Below are positions 18,151 through 26,044 of a stretch of 64,000 nucleotides of DNA, in pieces; position 1 is the first letter of the stretch, and each line of letters starts with the position of its first letter. This stretch comes from Clostridium sp. C8-1-8. GTDB lineage: Bacteria > Bacillota > Clostridia > Clostridiales > Clostridiaceae. The stretch spans positions 1-64,000 of the forward strand of contig NZ_JAABNO010000024.1 in the NCBI RefSeq assembly GCF_009928445.1. The letters are read 5' to 3'. A program made the position numbers and the translations under genes. The notes beneath the pieces are model-generated. The model did no database searches. It was not told the origin of the DNA and saw only the letters and a program-made list of their open reading frames with translations.

Positions 18151-19092
18151 TAATCTCTCTCTTAAACTTTGAATTATGGTCTTCGGGTCTTTTTTTATTT
18201 CATCTACAATAAAATCTATGGTTTTAATAGAATAACTATAATTAGGACGAGAATTTATTTTGTATATAAAACATAATTTAGGGTTTTCCTTTATACTATA
18301 ATACTCACAAAAAAGTTCAAAATGATACCTATTGAATTTTAAATTTATACCTAAACTCTTAAGTCTTTTGTTTATTTCGTTATTACAGGATCTCATATTA
18401 TAATTATGAGTGTTATTAGGATCCTTCAGTTCCTTTATTATCTTGACTCCATCTTCATTATTGACGGAAAGTATACTTTTATTTTTAGTATTAGCAACGT
18501 AGTTATAATTCTCTATTTTTCTAGCAAAAGTATGGTTGTTTTGAGAGATTAAGCTTGAGATGTGATTATTAGCGTTAATTATTTTATTAGCTATTTCTTG
18601 TGGATATTTCGCCTTTATTTCATTAGCGTTTATAGCATTTATGCTTAAATTCCATGTGAAAAGGTTTGGTGGTATAATTTTTGTCATATCAATATTATGA
18701 AAGTCTTGCATTTTTTCTATGAAATTAAAAATACAGGATTGAAACAATGGTAAATAAATAAACTCATACTCCTCAGTAACAAAAACTGTACTCATATTTC
18801 TCAACTCAATTATTTTTTCAAGATTAAGTCTAAGTGGTGAGGTTTCATTAGTAAAAACAATACTAATGCATCTTTTTAATGTGATAGTTCTATTGGGGTT
18901 ATTTTCATAATAGATACTATCTTCACCAAGTTTATGAATAATATAAGCCTTAAGCATAAGTTCCCAAGAATTACAAATAAAAAAGCTAAATCCTTCAGCT
19001 CTGTAATGAAGTGTAGGCCTATTATATATTTCAATAGCTGTCATAAAGGCTTCTTTTGATTTATATAATAGTTTATCTATCATTCTGTTCAT
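18142..19092 (-). CDS. DUF3644 (HEPN-like) domain protein
   Basis: The 316-residue protein opens with the DUF3644 pattern (KSKEAFMTAIEIYNRPTLHY, then AEGFSFFICNSWELMLKAY). This domain belongs to the HEPN group, whose members include toxin and defence RNases with an RxxxxH motif. At the expected site it reads LRNMSTVFV, so the usual histidine appears replaced by valine. This may mean an inactive or ligand-binding version. The C-terminal half (about 190-316) is unassigned. It is a single gene with its own terminator and no antitoxin-like partner beside it. A defence role is inference only. Confidence 0.7.
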   Translation of the reverse strand: MNRMIDKLLYKSKEAFMTAIEIYNRPTLHYRAEGFSFFICNSWELMLKAYIIHKLGEDSIYYENNPNRTITLKRCISIVFTNETSPLRLNLEKIIELRNMSTVFVTEEYEFIYLPLFQSCIFNFIEKMQDFHNIDMTKIIPPNLFTWNLSINAINANEIKAKYPQEIANKIINANNHISSLISQNNHTFARKIENYNYVANTKNKSILSVNNEDGVKIIKELKDPNNTHNYNMRSCNNEINKRLKSLGINLKFNRYHFELFCEYYSIKENPKLCFIYKINSRPNYSYSIKTIDFIVDEIKKDPKTIIQSLRERLKK

Positions 19093-19305
19093 GGAATTCC
19101 ACCTCTTCTCATTTTTGTTTTAATATACATAGGATATTAACAATGACAATGTAACTTACTTATTTTTATAGAATTGCTTCGGATATATGTTAATCAAGTA
19201 ATATAATACATTTTTAAGAACTAAGCTCATTTTTTCTAAGCAGATATAGAATATATTATTAGCTGTAAAGAGGTTTTTGGAGTATTTTATTAGAAGTTTC
19301 TGTAC

Positions 19306-19344
19306 AGAAAAAGGAACAATAAGACTAAATGATCCTATTGCCCC
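19306..19344 (-). terminator. terminator of the sol operon
   Basis: On the minus strand GGGGCAATAGGA pairs with a GTCTTATTGTTCC arm and is followed by five T and CTGT. The sequence resembles the fucO terminator at 16811-16847 including the bases after the T run, evidence that it was duplicated along with the gene. Confidence 0.75.
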
Positions 19345-19354
19345 GTAATAAATT

Positions 19355-20515
19355 TTATTCGAAAGCCTTTTTATATATTTCTAATATATCTTCTACACTT
19401 GTGTTTCTTGGATTGCCAGAAGTGCATACATCGGTAAAAGCCATCTTAGCTAGCTTTTGTAAATCTTCTTCCTTAGCTCCGATTTTAACTAATTTTTGAG
19501 GTATACCTATGCTCCTTGAAAGATTAACTACAGCATTTACAGCAGCTTTTCTGTATTCTTCTTTAGTCATCGAGTCTACACTAACTACACCCATTTGACG
19601 AGCTATTTCTCTATATTTTTCTCCAGTAGAAGGAGCATTGTATTCCATAACATATGGCAGTAATAATGCATTGGCAACTCCATGTGGAGTATTATATACA
19701 GCTCCTAATTGGTGAGCCATTGAGTGGACTATTCCTAGACCAACATTTGAGAAACACATGCCAGCTATATATTGAGCGGTAGCCATGCCGTCTCTAGCTT
19801 CTGCATCATTGCCATTGGCTACTGCCTTAGGCAGGTTCTTAGCGATTAATTCTATTGCTTTTAATGCAAACATATCACTCATACACCAAGCCTCTTTTGT
19901 TATATAGCCTTCTATTGCATGAGTTAAAGCATCCATGCCTGTAGCAGCTGTTAGTCCTTTAGGCATGGAAGACATCATATCTGGATCTATTACAGCTAAA
20001 ATAGGTATTACTTTAGAATCAACACAAACCATCTTCTTTACTGCAGTCTCGTCTGTTATAACATAATCTATTGTTACTTCTGAAGCAGTACCAGCAGTAG
20101 TAGGAACAGCAATTATTGGAACTGAATTGTTCTTAGTTACTGCCGAGCCTTCCAGTAACTTAACATCTGAAAAATCTGGATTATTAGCTATAATTCCAAT
20201 TCCTTTTGCGGTATCAATTGAAGAACCTCCACCTATGGCTAATATAAAATCTGCTTCAGAATCTTTATACTTTTTAACCCCAGTTAGTACATTCTCTATT
20301 GTTGGGTTAGGATTTACGTTGTCGTATATAACATATGAGATTTTGGAAGCTTCAAGAACTTTGGTAACTTTTTGAACAACATTGAATTTTAATAAATCTT
20401 TATCAGTTACAACAAAAGCCTTATTGAATTGTCTGTTTTTTGCTTCTTCTCCAATTACATTAATAGAGCCTTGTCCGAAATAAGATGTTTCATTAAGAAT
20501 TATACGATTTACCAT
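19355..20515 (-). CDS. iron-containing alcohol dehydrogenase at the end of the sol operon
   Basis: This 386-residue group III alcohol dehydrogenase has the NAD motif GGGSSIDTAKG and iron-site motifs GMDALTHAIEGY and VHSMAHQLGA intact. Its closest visible relative is FucO at 15640-16800. It lies 46 bp behind adc in the same direction, so it is probably the last gene of the sol transcript. It may reduce aldehydes made by Ald (butyraldehyde to butanol) or still act on lactaldehyde; nothing in the sequence decides this. The published C. beijerinckii-type sol operon ends with adc, so this extra gene is noteworthy. Confidence 0.85.
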   Translation of the reverse strand: MVNRIILNETSYFGQGSINVIGEEAKNRQFNKAFVVTDKDLLKFNVVQKVTKVLEASKISYVIYDNVNPNPTIENVLTGVKKYKDSEADFILAIGGGSSIDTAKGIGIIANNPDFSDVKLLEGSAVTKNNSVPIIAVPTTAGTASEVTIDYVITDETAVKKMVCVDSKVIPILAVIDPDMMSSMPKGLTAATGMDALTHAIEGYITKEAWCMSDMFALKAIELIAKNLPKAVANGNDAEARDGMATAQYIAGMCFSNVGLGIVHSMAHQLGAVYNTPHGVANALLLPYVMEYNAPSTGEKYREIARQMGVVSVDSMTKEEYRKAAVNAVVNLSRSIGIPQKLVKIGAKEEDLQKLAKMAFTDVCTSGNPRNTSVEDILEIYKKAFE

Positions 20516-20561
20516 AAAGTTTTGCCTCCTTAGATATTCTTTACAAAAATAAACCTACATT

Positions 20562-21302
20562 TTAATTATCTGAAAGATAATCATAAACAATATTAGGTGT
20601 TCCTAGTGTTAAATCTGTAAGAATATGAGATGCTGACACAATTTCTAAAACAGGTAAATCAGCAAGAGGAGCTAGTGCGTGGCTAAAGAGTTGTAAACGA
20701 GCACTGCTGGTCCAAGCCTCATGAATTGTTATATTGGTATTTTCTGCACATATAAGTTCACAAATTCTTGGCTTGCCATCATAACCTTGTATGATTTTTA
20801 ACATGAAATTAGGTCTAGCAATTTGTTTGTAAGCTTCCTTAAGATCTAAAGGAGCATGCTTATATCCCATAGTAGCAGTTGCTACAGGCAATGTGCCGTA
20901 TTTAAGTGTTCCCACTAAAGTATCTGAATCTACAAATAGTTTTGGACTTCCAAGTTTCTTAGGGTAGGCGCTGCTTTCTCGTCCAACAGCTATAGCAGGT
21001 TCATTATCTAGGTACATCATATGCAAGTAATCACCTTCAACTCCATTAAACTTTACAGGAATAGCTTGACTGCACTCGGTATATGAACCTAATCCAGTTG
21101 TATCAGGCATAGCCATCATCTCAAATCTAACATATGGAACGTCAAGTTCAAGAGGTTCTGGAACTATCTTTCGAAGAGCTTCCAAATCTGTTCGGTATAT
21201 GATGTTTAGGTACTCTCTATTGTGAAATTTATACGGTCCTCTAGGAAATGCTGGAGCAGATATAGGAGTTGTAATTTGTTTTAATATTTCACTTTTTAAC
21301 AT
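20562..21302 (-). CDS. adc: acetoacetate decarboxylase
   Basis: This 246-residue enzyme converts acetoacetate to acetone and CO2 (EC 4.1.1.4). The Schiff-base Lys115 is present in the motif ESSAYPKKLG, with the neighbouring Lys116 that lowers its pKa. Length and N-terminus (SAPAFPRGPYKFHNREY) are typical of clostridial Adc. It follows ctfB by 98 bp in the same direction. By pulling acetoacetate away it drives acid re-assimilation by CtfAB. It shows that the strain has the genes for acetone formation. Confidence 0.96.
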   Translation of the reverse strand: MLKSEILKQITTPISAPAFPRGPYKFHNREYLNIIYRTDLEALRKIVPEPLELDVPYVRFEMMAMPDTTGLGSYTECSQAIPVKFNGVEGDYLHMMYLDNEPAIAVGRESSAYPKKLGSPKLFVDSDTLVGTLKYGTLPVATATMGYKHAPLDLKEAYKQIARPNFMLKIIQGYDGKPRICELICAENTNITIHEAWTSSARLQLFSHALAPLADLPVLEIVSASHILTDLTLGTPNIVYDYLSDN

Positions 21303-21400
21303 TAAATCATCACACTCTTTTCTTATTAAAATATTTATAGTTCTTTAGCATTACAATTTCAACATGCTAATTTTAAAGTAATAGATTATGAATGCAGGAT

Positions 21401-22066
21401 TTATACATTCATAATTTTTATATTGTCTGGAATAATTAAATTTGCATCTGTCAAAGCTTTTATTTCGTTAACGTTAGTATATTTATGAATTTCTCTTAAG
21501 ACTAGTCCGTCGCTTGTTACCTCAATTACGCAGAGCTCGGTTATTATTAGGTTAACTTGAGCTTTGGCAGTGAGTGGTAAGGTGCATCTTTTTAATATTT
21601 TTGGTTTTCCTTTTCCGGTATGCTGCATTGCTACTATTACTTTTTTTGCGCCAACAGCTAAATCCATGGCGCCACCCATGCCTGGAACTAATTTATTTGG
21701 AATAATCCAGTTAGCTAAATTTCCTTTTTCATCTACTTCTAATGCACCTAAAACAGCTACATCTACATGACCACCTCTGATCATTGCAAAGGACATTGAA
21801 CTATCGAAAAATGCACCTTGTGGTAGAAGATTTACGCACTGACCTCCAGCATTTATTATATCTGGATCATTTTCACCAGAGGCTGCTAGCTTACCCATAC
21901 CAACCATACCATTTTCAGATTGAAAGCTAATGTTCATATTCTGTGGTATATAATTTGCAACTAAGGTTGGAAGCCCTATACCTAGATTTACAAGTTGTCC
22001 TGGTTTTAATTCTTGTGCAACTCTCTTAGCTATTATTTCTTTAATTAGGAATTTGTCCGAAAACAC
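21401..22066 (-). CDS. ctfB: acetoacetate:butyrate/acetate CoA-transferase subunit B
   Basis: The 221-residue beta subunit of a family I CoA-transferase (EC 2.8.3.9) carries the catalytic glutamate in SENGMVGMG and the LGIGLPT motif. With CtfA it moves CoA from acetoacetyl-CoA to butyrate or acetate. The GTG start directly follows the ctfA stop (TAAGTG), with AAGGAGG inside the end of ctfA, so the subunits are translationally coupled. Confidence 0.95.
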   Translation of the reverse strand: MFSDKFLIKEIIAKRVAQELKPGQLVNLGIGLPTLVANYIPQNMNISFQSENGMVGMGKLAASGENDPDIINAGGQCVNLLPQGAFFDSSMSFAMIRGGHVDVAVLGALEVDEKGNLANWIIPNKLVPGMGGAMDLAVGAKKVIVAMQHTGKGKPKILKRCTLPLTAKAQVNLIITELCVIEVTSDGLVLREIHKYTNVNEIKALTDANLIIPDNIKIMNV

Positions 22067-22720
22067 TTAAACTGCCTCCTTTACTATATAATCTACTAGT
22101 ACTCCTGGAGTCATTATATTTTCTTTATTTAATTCATCAGCTTTTACTAAATTTTCAGCTTCTACTATAACTATTTTAGCTGCCATTGCCATGTATGGAT
22201 TAAAGTTCTTAGTAGTTGCCTTATAAAAGGTATTTCCAAATTCATCTACTATGCTACCTTTTATAAGTGATATATCTGCGTATAAAGGTAGCTCTAATAA
22301 ATATTCCTTGCCATCTATGGTAAGCTTATGCTTACCATTTTCTACATCAGTTCCTATTCCAGTTGGTGTTAATACTCCTCCTAAACCAGAACCAGCTGCA
22401 CGAATTCGCTCAATCAATGTCCCTTGTGGATAAAGTTCAACTTCAAGCTCACCAGAATTCATCTTTTTTCCGGTCTCAGGGTTTGTTCCGATGTGTGAGG
22501 CTATTACTTTTGAAACTTGGCCATTTACAATGAGTTTTCCTATGCCTTTATCTGGGAAAGCAGTATCATTACATATGACAGTCATATTTTTTATATCTAA
22601 ATCAACTAAAAAGTCGATGAGTTTATCTGGTGTGCCACAGCCTAAAAATCCACCTATCATGATTGTCATATTATCTTTAAATATATTTTTTAATGATTCT
22701 AAATCAGTTACTTTTGACAT
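22067..22720 (-). CDS. ctfA: acetoacetate:butyrate/acetate CoA-transferase subunit A
   Basis: The 217-residue alpha subunit has the family glycine loop GGFLGCGTPDKLID and the GSGLGGVLTPTGIGT segment. It partners CtfB in taking up acetate and butyrate during solvent formation. It lies 66 bp behind ald on the same strand. Order ald-ctfA-ctfB-adc is the C. beijerinckii-type sol operon rather than the adhE-type plasmid operon of C. acetobutylicum. Confidence 0.95.
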   Translation of the reverse strand: MSKVTDLESLKNIFKDNMTIMIGGFLGCGTPDKLIDFLVDLDIKNMTVICNDTAFPDKGIGKLIVNGQVSKVIASHIGTNPETGKKMNSGELEVELYPQGTLIERIRAAGSGLGGVLTPTGIGTDVENGKHKLTIDGKEYLLELPLYADISLIKGSIVDEFGNTFYKATTKNFNPYMAMAAKIVIVEAENLVKADELNKENIMTPGVLVDYIVKEAV

Positions 22721-22786
22721 ATTAGAAGCTCCTTTCTGAGTATTTGTTTAATACTTTTAGTAAAATATATAGATGAAAATAATAAT

Positions 22787-24193
22787 TTAGCAAGTCAGTA
22801 CACATCGTCTCTGTCGTGTAAAGTTTTTTGCAGAAGTTATACCTTCGCCACTAGAGCCTGCAATTGTGAAGGTTGTGAATCCCTCAGCATTATAACCAAT
22901 TCCTGAAAATGAGCTACCATTTTTTACGAATATGGTAGTGTCTATTTCTTTTTCAAACCTATTTAAGTTGTCTATATTTTTTGAATGAATATACGCACTG
23001 TGTTTCCTATTTTGTTCTGCTAACTTTGCATATTTAATGGCTTGGTCAATGTTTTTAACTCGTACAATTGGAAGAATTGGCATCATTAGCTCTGTCATTA
23101 CAAATGGGTGGTTTGCAGCAACTTCACAAATTATACATTTAACACTAGGAGAAGCTTCTACATCTATTTCGTCTAAGAATAATTTTGCATCTTTGCCTAC
23201 CCAATTTTTATTGATTGTATATTCATGAGTTTGATTGTTTTTTAATAGTACTAAATCCACTAGCCTTTGGATTTGGTCTTCATTTATGAGAACAGCATTA
23301 TTTTTCAACATATTAGTTATTAAACTGTCTGCCACATCGTTAAAGACAAATACCTCCTTTTCAGCAATGCAAGGGAGATTATTATCAAAAGAGCAACCTT
23401 CGATTATATTTTTGCTAGCTTTTTTTATATCAGCAGTATCATCTACAATAACAGGAGGATTGCCTGCACCAGCAACTATGGCCTTTTTGCCAGAATGTAA
23501 AAGAGTCTTTACCATTCCTGGGCCTCCAGTTCCGCACAAAAGTTTTATTGAAGGATGTTTTATAATTGTATCTAAAGATTCCATAGTTGGATTCTTTACA
23601 GCAGTTACTAGATTTTTAGGGCCTCCACAGGAAATAATAGCTTTATTTATCATATCTACAGCGAAGGCTACACATTTTTTAGCACCTGGATGTCCGTTGA
23701 AGACTACAGCATTTCCTGCGGCAATCATACCGATGCTATTACATATTACAGTTTCAGTGGGATTTGTTGATGGTGTTATTGCTCCTATAACTCCATAAGG
23801 AGACATTTCAACTACGGTAATTCCATGATCACCGGTCCAAGCGGTTGTGGTTAAATCTTCTGTGCCAGGAGTATATCTAGCAGCAAGTTCATGTTTTAAT
23901 ACCTTATCCTCATATCTACCCATATTAGTCTCTTCTAAAATCATTTTAGCTAAAAGCTCTTTATTTTCTAAAGCGGCTTTTCTTATTTCAGTTATGATTT
24001 CTTCTCTTTGCTCTTTTGTGTAATAAAGAGATAATTTTTCTTGAGCATTTATAGCTTCATTAATAGCGACTTCAACATCTTGGAAAACTCCTAAATATGA
24101 AATGTCATCTAGGCAATTTTTATAATTAATGCTTTCAAGGGTTTGGTTTAATTTTAAATTTTTGATTGAAGATATTACTGTTTCTTTATTCAT
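22787..24193 (-). CDS. ald: CoA-acylating aldehyde dehydrogenase of the sol operon
   Basis: This 468-residue enzyme reduces butyryl-CoA or acetyl-CoA to the aldehyde with NAD(P)H (EC 1.2.1.57 / 1.2.1.10). The catalytic cysteine is Cys275 in FDNNLPCIAEKE. The nucleotide-binding region shows GVIGAITPSTNPTET and GTGGPGMV. It has the same length and close overall likeness to C. beijerinckii Ald from memory, and it lacks the alcohol dehydrogenase domain of AdhE, so separate alcohol dehydrogenases are needed. GGAGG precedes the ATG. It is the first gene of the operon. Confidence 0.95.
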   Translation of the reverse strand: MNKETVISSIKNLKLNQTLESINYKNCLDDISYLGVFQDVEVAINEAINAQEKLSLYYTKEQREEIITEIRKAALENKELLAKMILEETNMGRYEDKVLKHELAARYTPGTEDLTTTAWTGDHGITVVEMSPYGVIGAITPSTNPTETVICNSIGMIAAGNAVVFNGHPGAKKCVAFAVDMINKAIISCGGPKNLVTAVKNPTMESLDTIIKHPSIKLLCGTGGPGMVKTLLHSGKKAIVAGAGNPPVIVDDTADIKKASKNIIEGCSFDNNLPCIAEKEVFVFNDVADSLITNMLKNNAVLINEDQIQRLVDLVLLKNNQTHEYTINKNWVGKDAKLFLDEIDVEASPSVKCIICEVAANHPFVMTELMMPILPIVRVKNIDQAIKYAKLAEQNRKHSAYIHSKNIDNLNRFEKEIDTTIFVKNGSSFSGIGYNAEGFTTFTIAGSSGEGITSAKNFTRQRRCVLTC

Positions 24194-24292
24194 AATAATT
24201 CCTCCATATAATTTAAAAAATAGTGTAGTAAAGGTTTGGACGTAAACCGCATTATTGTTAATAAGTTAATAATTACCGCCTTGATAATAAGT

Positions 24293-24339
24293 ATGATAGC
24301 ACTATGTGTTACAAAAACAATCTGTAGAAACGATAAAGT
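24293..24339 (-). promoter_or_regulatory. probable sol operon promoter with a poor Spo0A-like box
   Basis: On the minus strand TTGTTT (24315-24320) and TATCAT (24293-24298) are 16 bp apart, about 100 bp before ald. TGTAGAA at about 24332-24338 (plus strand) differs from the Spo0A box TGTCGAA by one base. Sol promoters are Spo0A-dependent in known species, but this box is not a full match. Confidence 0.4.
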
Positions 24340-24532
24340 TAGTAAAGATGAAATAAAACGTTAACAATCTATAAGATATAGATGTATTTTTATGTTATAA
24401 TTTGTAAAGACAGAGGATTGTGTTATTTAAGCAATAGAGAATAACATAAGAGTTGATTATGTTAAATGTAAAGACGGATATAAATATTGAAGACTCAGTA
24501 TTTGTGAGGATTAGAATAGCTTAAAAATATAT

Positions 24533-24560
24533 AAAAAAGGAAGCTTAACCTAAGCTCCAA
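24533..24560 (-). terminator. minus-strand terminator in the ald / flavoprotein gap
   Basis: GGAGCTTA and TAAGCTTCC form a stem with one bulged base followed by six T on the minus strand, about 230 bp after the flavoprotein gene. It keeps that gene's transcript away from the sol operon. Confidence 0.65.
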
Positions 24561-24638
24561 CTTCTATATATTTCTTAAACCTTTATTAACATTAATAGAG
24601 CAAGTAGATGAGTTATGAGCTTATCAACATTTATTAGA

Positions 24639-24720
24639 GAGGTGACACTTAGAGCTAAAAGTTATCTTTAAATTTCTACTAGTTTCTGCAGGGCGAATTT
24701 GAAAATATAAGATTATAACA
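24639..24720 (-). repeat. dispersed repeat family A, copy 2 (decayed)
   Basis: The stretch CGAATTTGAAAATATAAG and the preceding bases align with the 51596-51693 copy, with many more differences than between the better copies. The rest of this 596-bp gap holds only the sol promoter region and a terminator. Confidence 0.4.
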
Positions 24721-24789
24721 ATTTAAAAATATAAAAATATAAGAAGTTAAAAATATAACTTCTTAAGAATTTATAGTGAAAATGGGGAT

Positions 24790-25440
24790 TTAAAGGCTTT
24801 TTTCTATTAAACTGATACCTAAATTAAAGGCGTTTTTTAAGTCCTTAGGGAAATCGTCATCTCTTACTTTTGCCTTGTGGGTTTCATCAAACATTGTGGA
24901 AACATATTTGGTGTAGTCATCGAATTGATAGGTATCATTTACAATTAGTGACTTAGCTTCTCCAAAGAATCTTTTCATCATTTCTTCAGTACTTAAAAAC
25001 TTTTTATCATAGCCTGCTAAGCTCATATGTTCCTTTCCAACATTCATAGTATAAATCAAGCCTATAGGTAATTTTTTATTAAATAGGTTAGTGTGATCTT
25101 TATCATATACTAAATATTGAAATAAGAAACGTTCTAAGAAGGATCTAACTTCACCAGTTACTTCACCAAAGTATATTGGAGAGCCTATAAGTAAAGCATC
25201 ACACTGTTCAATTTTTCTAAGAACAGATTGTAAATCATCCTTAACAGCACATTTTCCGTAGCTTTGTCCACCGATTCTTTTACAAGCAAAACAACTAATG
25301 CATCCTTTGTAGTTTAAATCATAAAGATTGATTAATTCAACTTCAGCACCTTTTGACTTAGCTCCTTCTAGAGCTTCATTTAATACTTTTGCAGTGTTTC
25401 TATTACGTCTTGGACTTCCGTTTAGGGCAATAACTTTCAT
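24790..25440 (-). CDS. NADPH-dependent FMN reductase-like flavoprotein
   Basis: The 216-residue flavodoxin-fold protein starts MKVIALNGSPRRNRNT, the FMN phosphate-binding loop of this family. It has cysteines in CISCFACKR and GKCAVKDDL (about residues 48-67), the arrangement seen in iron-sulfur flavoproteins and related reductases. The motif GSPIYFGEVTGEVRSFLERF is typical. It is likely a cytosolic redox protein transferring electrons from NAD(P)H or ferredoxin. It is transcribed away from an HxlR regulator gene, a frequent pairing for redox-responsive control. The true substrate is unknown. Confidence 0.82.
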   Translation of the reverse strand: MKVIALNGSPRRNRNTAKVLNEALEGAKSKGAEVELINLYDLNYKGCISCFACKRIGGQSYGKCAVKDDLQSVLRKIEQCDALLIGSPIYFGEVTGEVRSFLERFLFQYLVYDKDHTNLFNKKLPIGLIYTMNVGKEHMSLAGYDKKFLSTEEMMKRFFGEAKSLIVNDTYQFDDYTKYVSTMFDETHKAKVRDDDFPKDLKNAFNLGISLIEKSL

Positions 25441-25647
25441 CTTAAACTCCCCCTAAAATAATAAAATTTAAGTCTGTATTTTAGAGTACAGCTTCATATA
25501 AGAAAATAAGTTTGTAGTTGTTATAAATATATGTAGCAGTGCTTCTTAATAAAGATTATAAATTCTTGTAGTAGAAATATTAAGTATGCACTTATTTGTT
25601 ATATACTTAACAAAAGGTAAGTAAGGAGATATAATTAATTTGAAAAC

Positions 25648-25677
25648 ATATGTGTTTTATTAAAGTGAAACACATAT
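25648..25677. promoter_or_regulatory. inverted repeat in the flavoprotein / hxlR gap
   Basis: ATATGTGTTT and AAACACATAT form a perfect 10-bp inverted repeat with a 10-nt spacer, 15 bp before the hxlR start. It could be an autoregulatory operator or an mRNA hairpin. A second, looser repeat (TTTGTTA ... TTAACAAA) lies near 25595-25616. Confidence 0.45.
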
Positions 25678-25691
25678 ATAAGGGGGAAACT

Positions 25692-26030
25692 ATGGACAAC
25701 TTTAATGATAGATATGGAGAATGTCCTATGTATTACACAATTTCTATTTTAGAGGGGAAATGGAAGTGGATAATACTATGGCAGATATATAATCATGGAA
25801 TAGTAAGGTATAGCAGATTAAAGGAAGGGCTACATAATATTGCTCATAAGACCTTGAGTCAACAGCTTAAAGAGCTTGAAGCTGATAAAATAATAAATAG
25901 AAAGCAATATAATGAAGTGCCACCTAAAGTTGAATATTCTCTCACTGAGAGAGGCAAGAGTCTTATTCCAATTCTTGAAATGATGTCGAAGTGGGGACAA
26001 GACAACATGTTGAAGGAAGTGAATGAATAG
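25692..26030 (+). CDS. HxlR-family transcriptional regulator
   Basis: This winged-helix protein of 112 residues has the HxlR hallmark CPMYYTISILEGKWKWIILWQI near the N-terminus, with the cysteine (Cys10) that in some members senses oxidants or aldehydes. It is followed by the LSQQLKELE recognition helix and the wing. The start at 25692 is preferred to an upstream in-frame ATG at 25650 because AGGGGGAAA precedes it and the upstream part spans an inverted repeat. It is the first gene of an operon with aspA (14 bp later) and hydF, divergent from the flavoprotein gene. Confidence 0.87.
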   Translation: MDNFNDRYGECPMYYTISILEGKWKWIILWQIYNHGIVRYSRLKEGLHNIAHKTLSQQLKELEADKIINRKQYNEVPPKVEYSLTERGKSLIPILEMMSKWGQDNMLKEVNE

Positions 26031-26044
26031 AAAGGAGTAGCATT

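Noticed and set aside
23235..23798. A 187-codon open frame opposite ald
   Set aside because: It lies wholly antisense to a clear aldehyde dehydrogenase gene and shows no recognisable domain; long antisense frames arise from the codon bias of the real gene.
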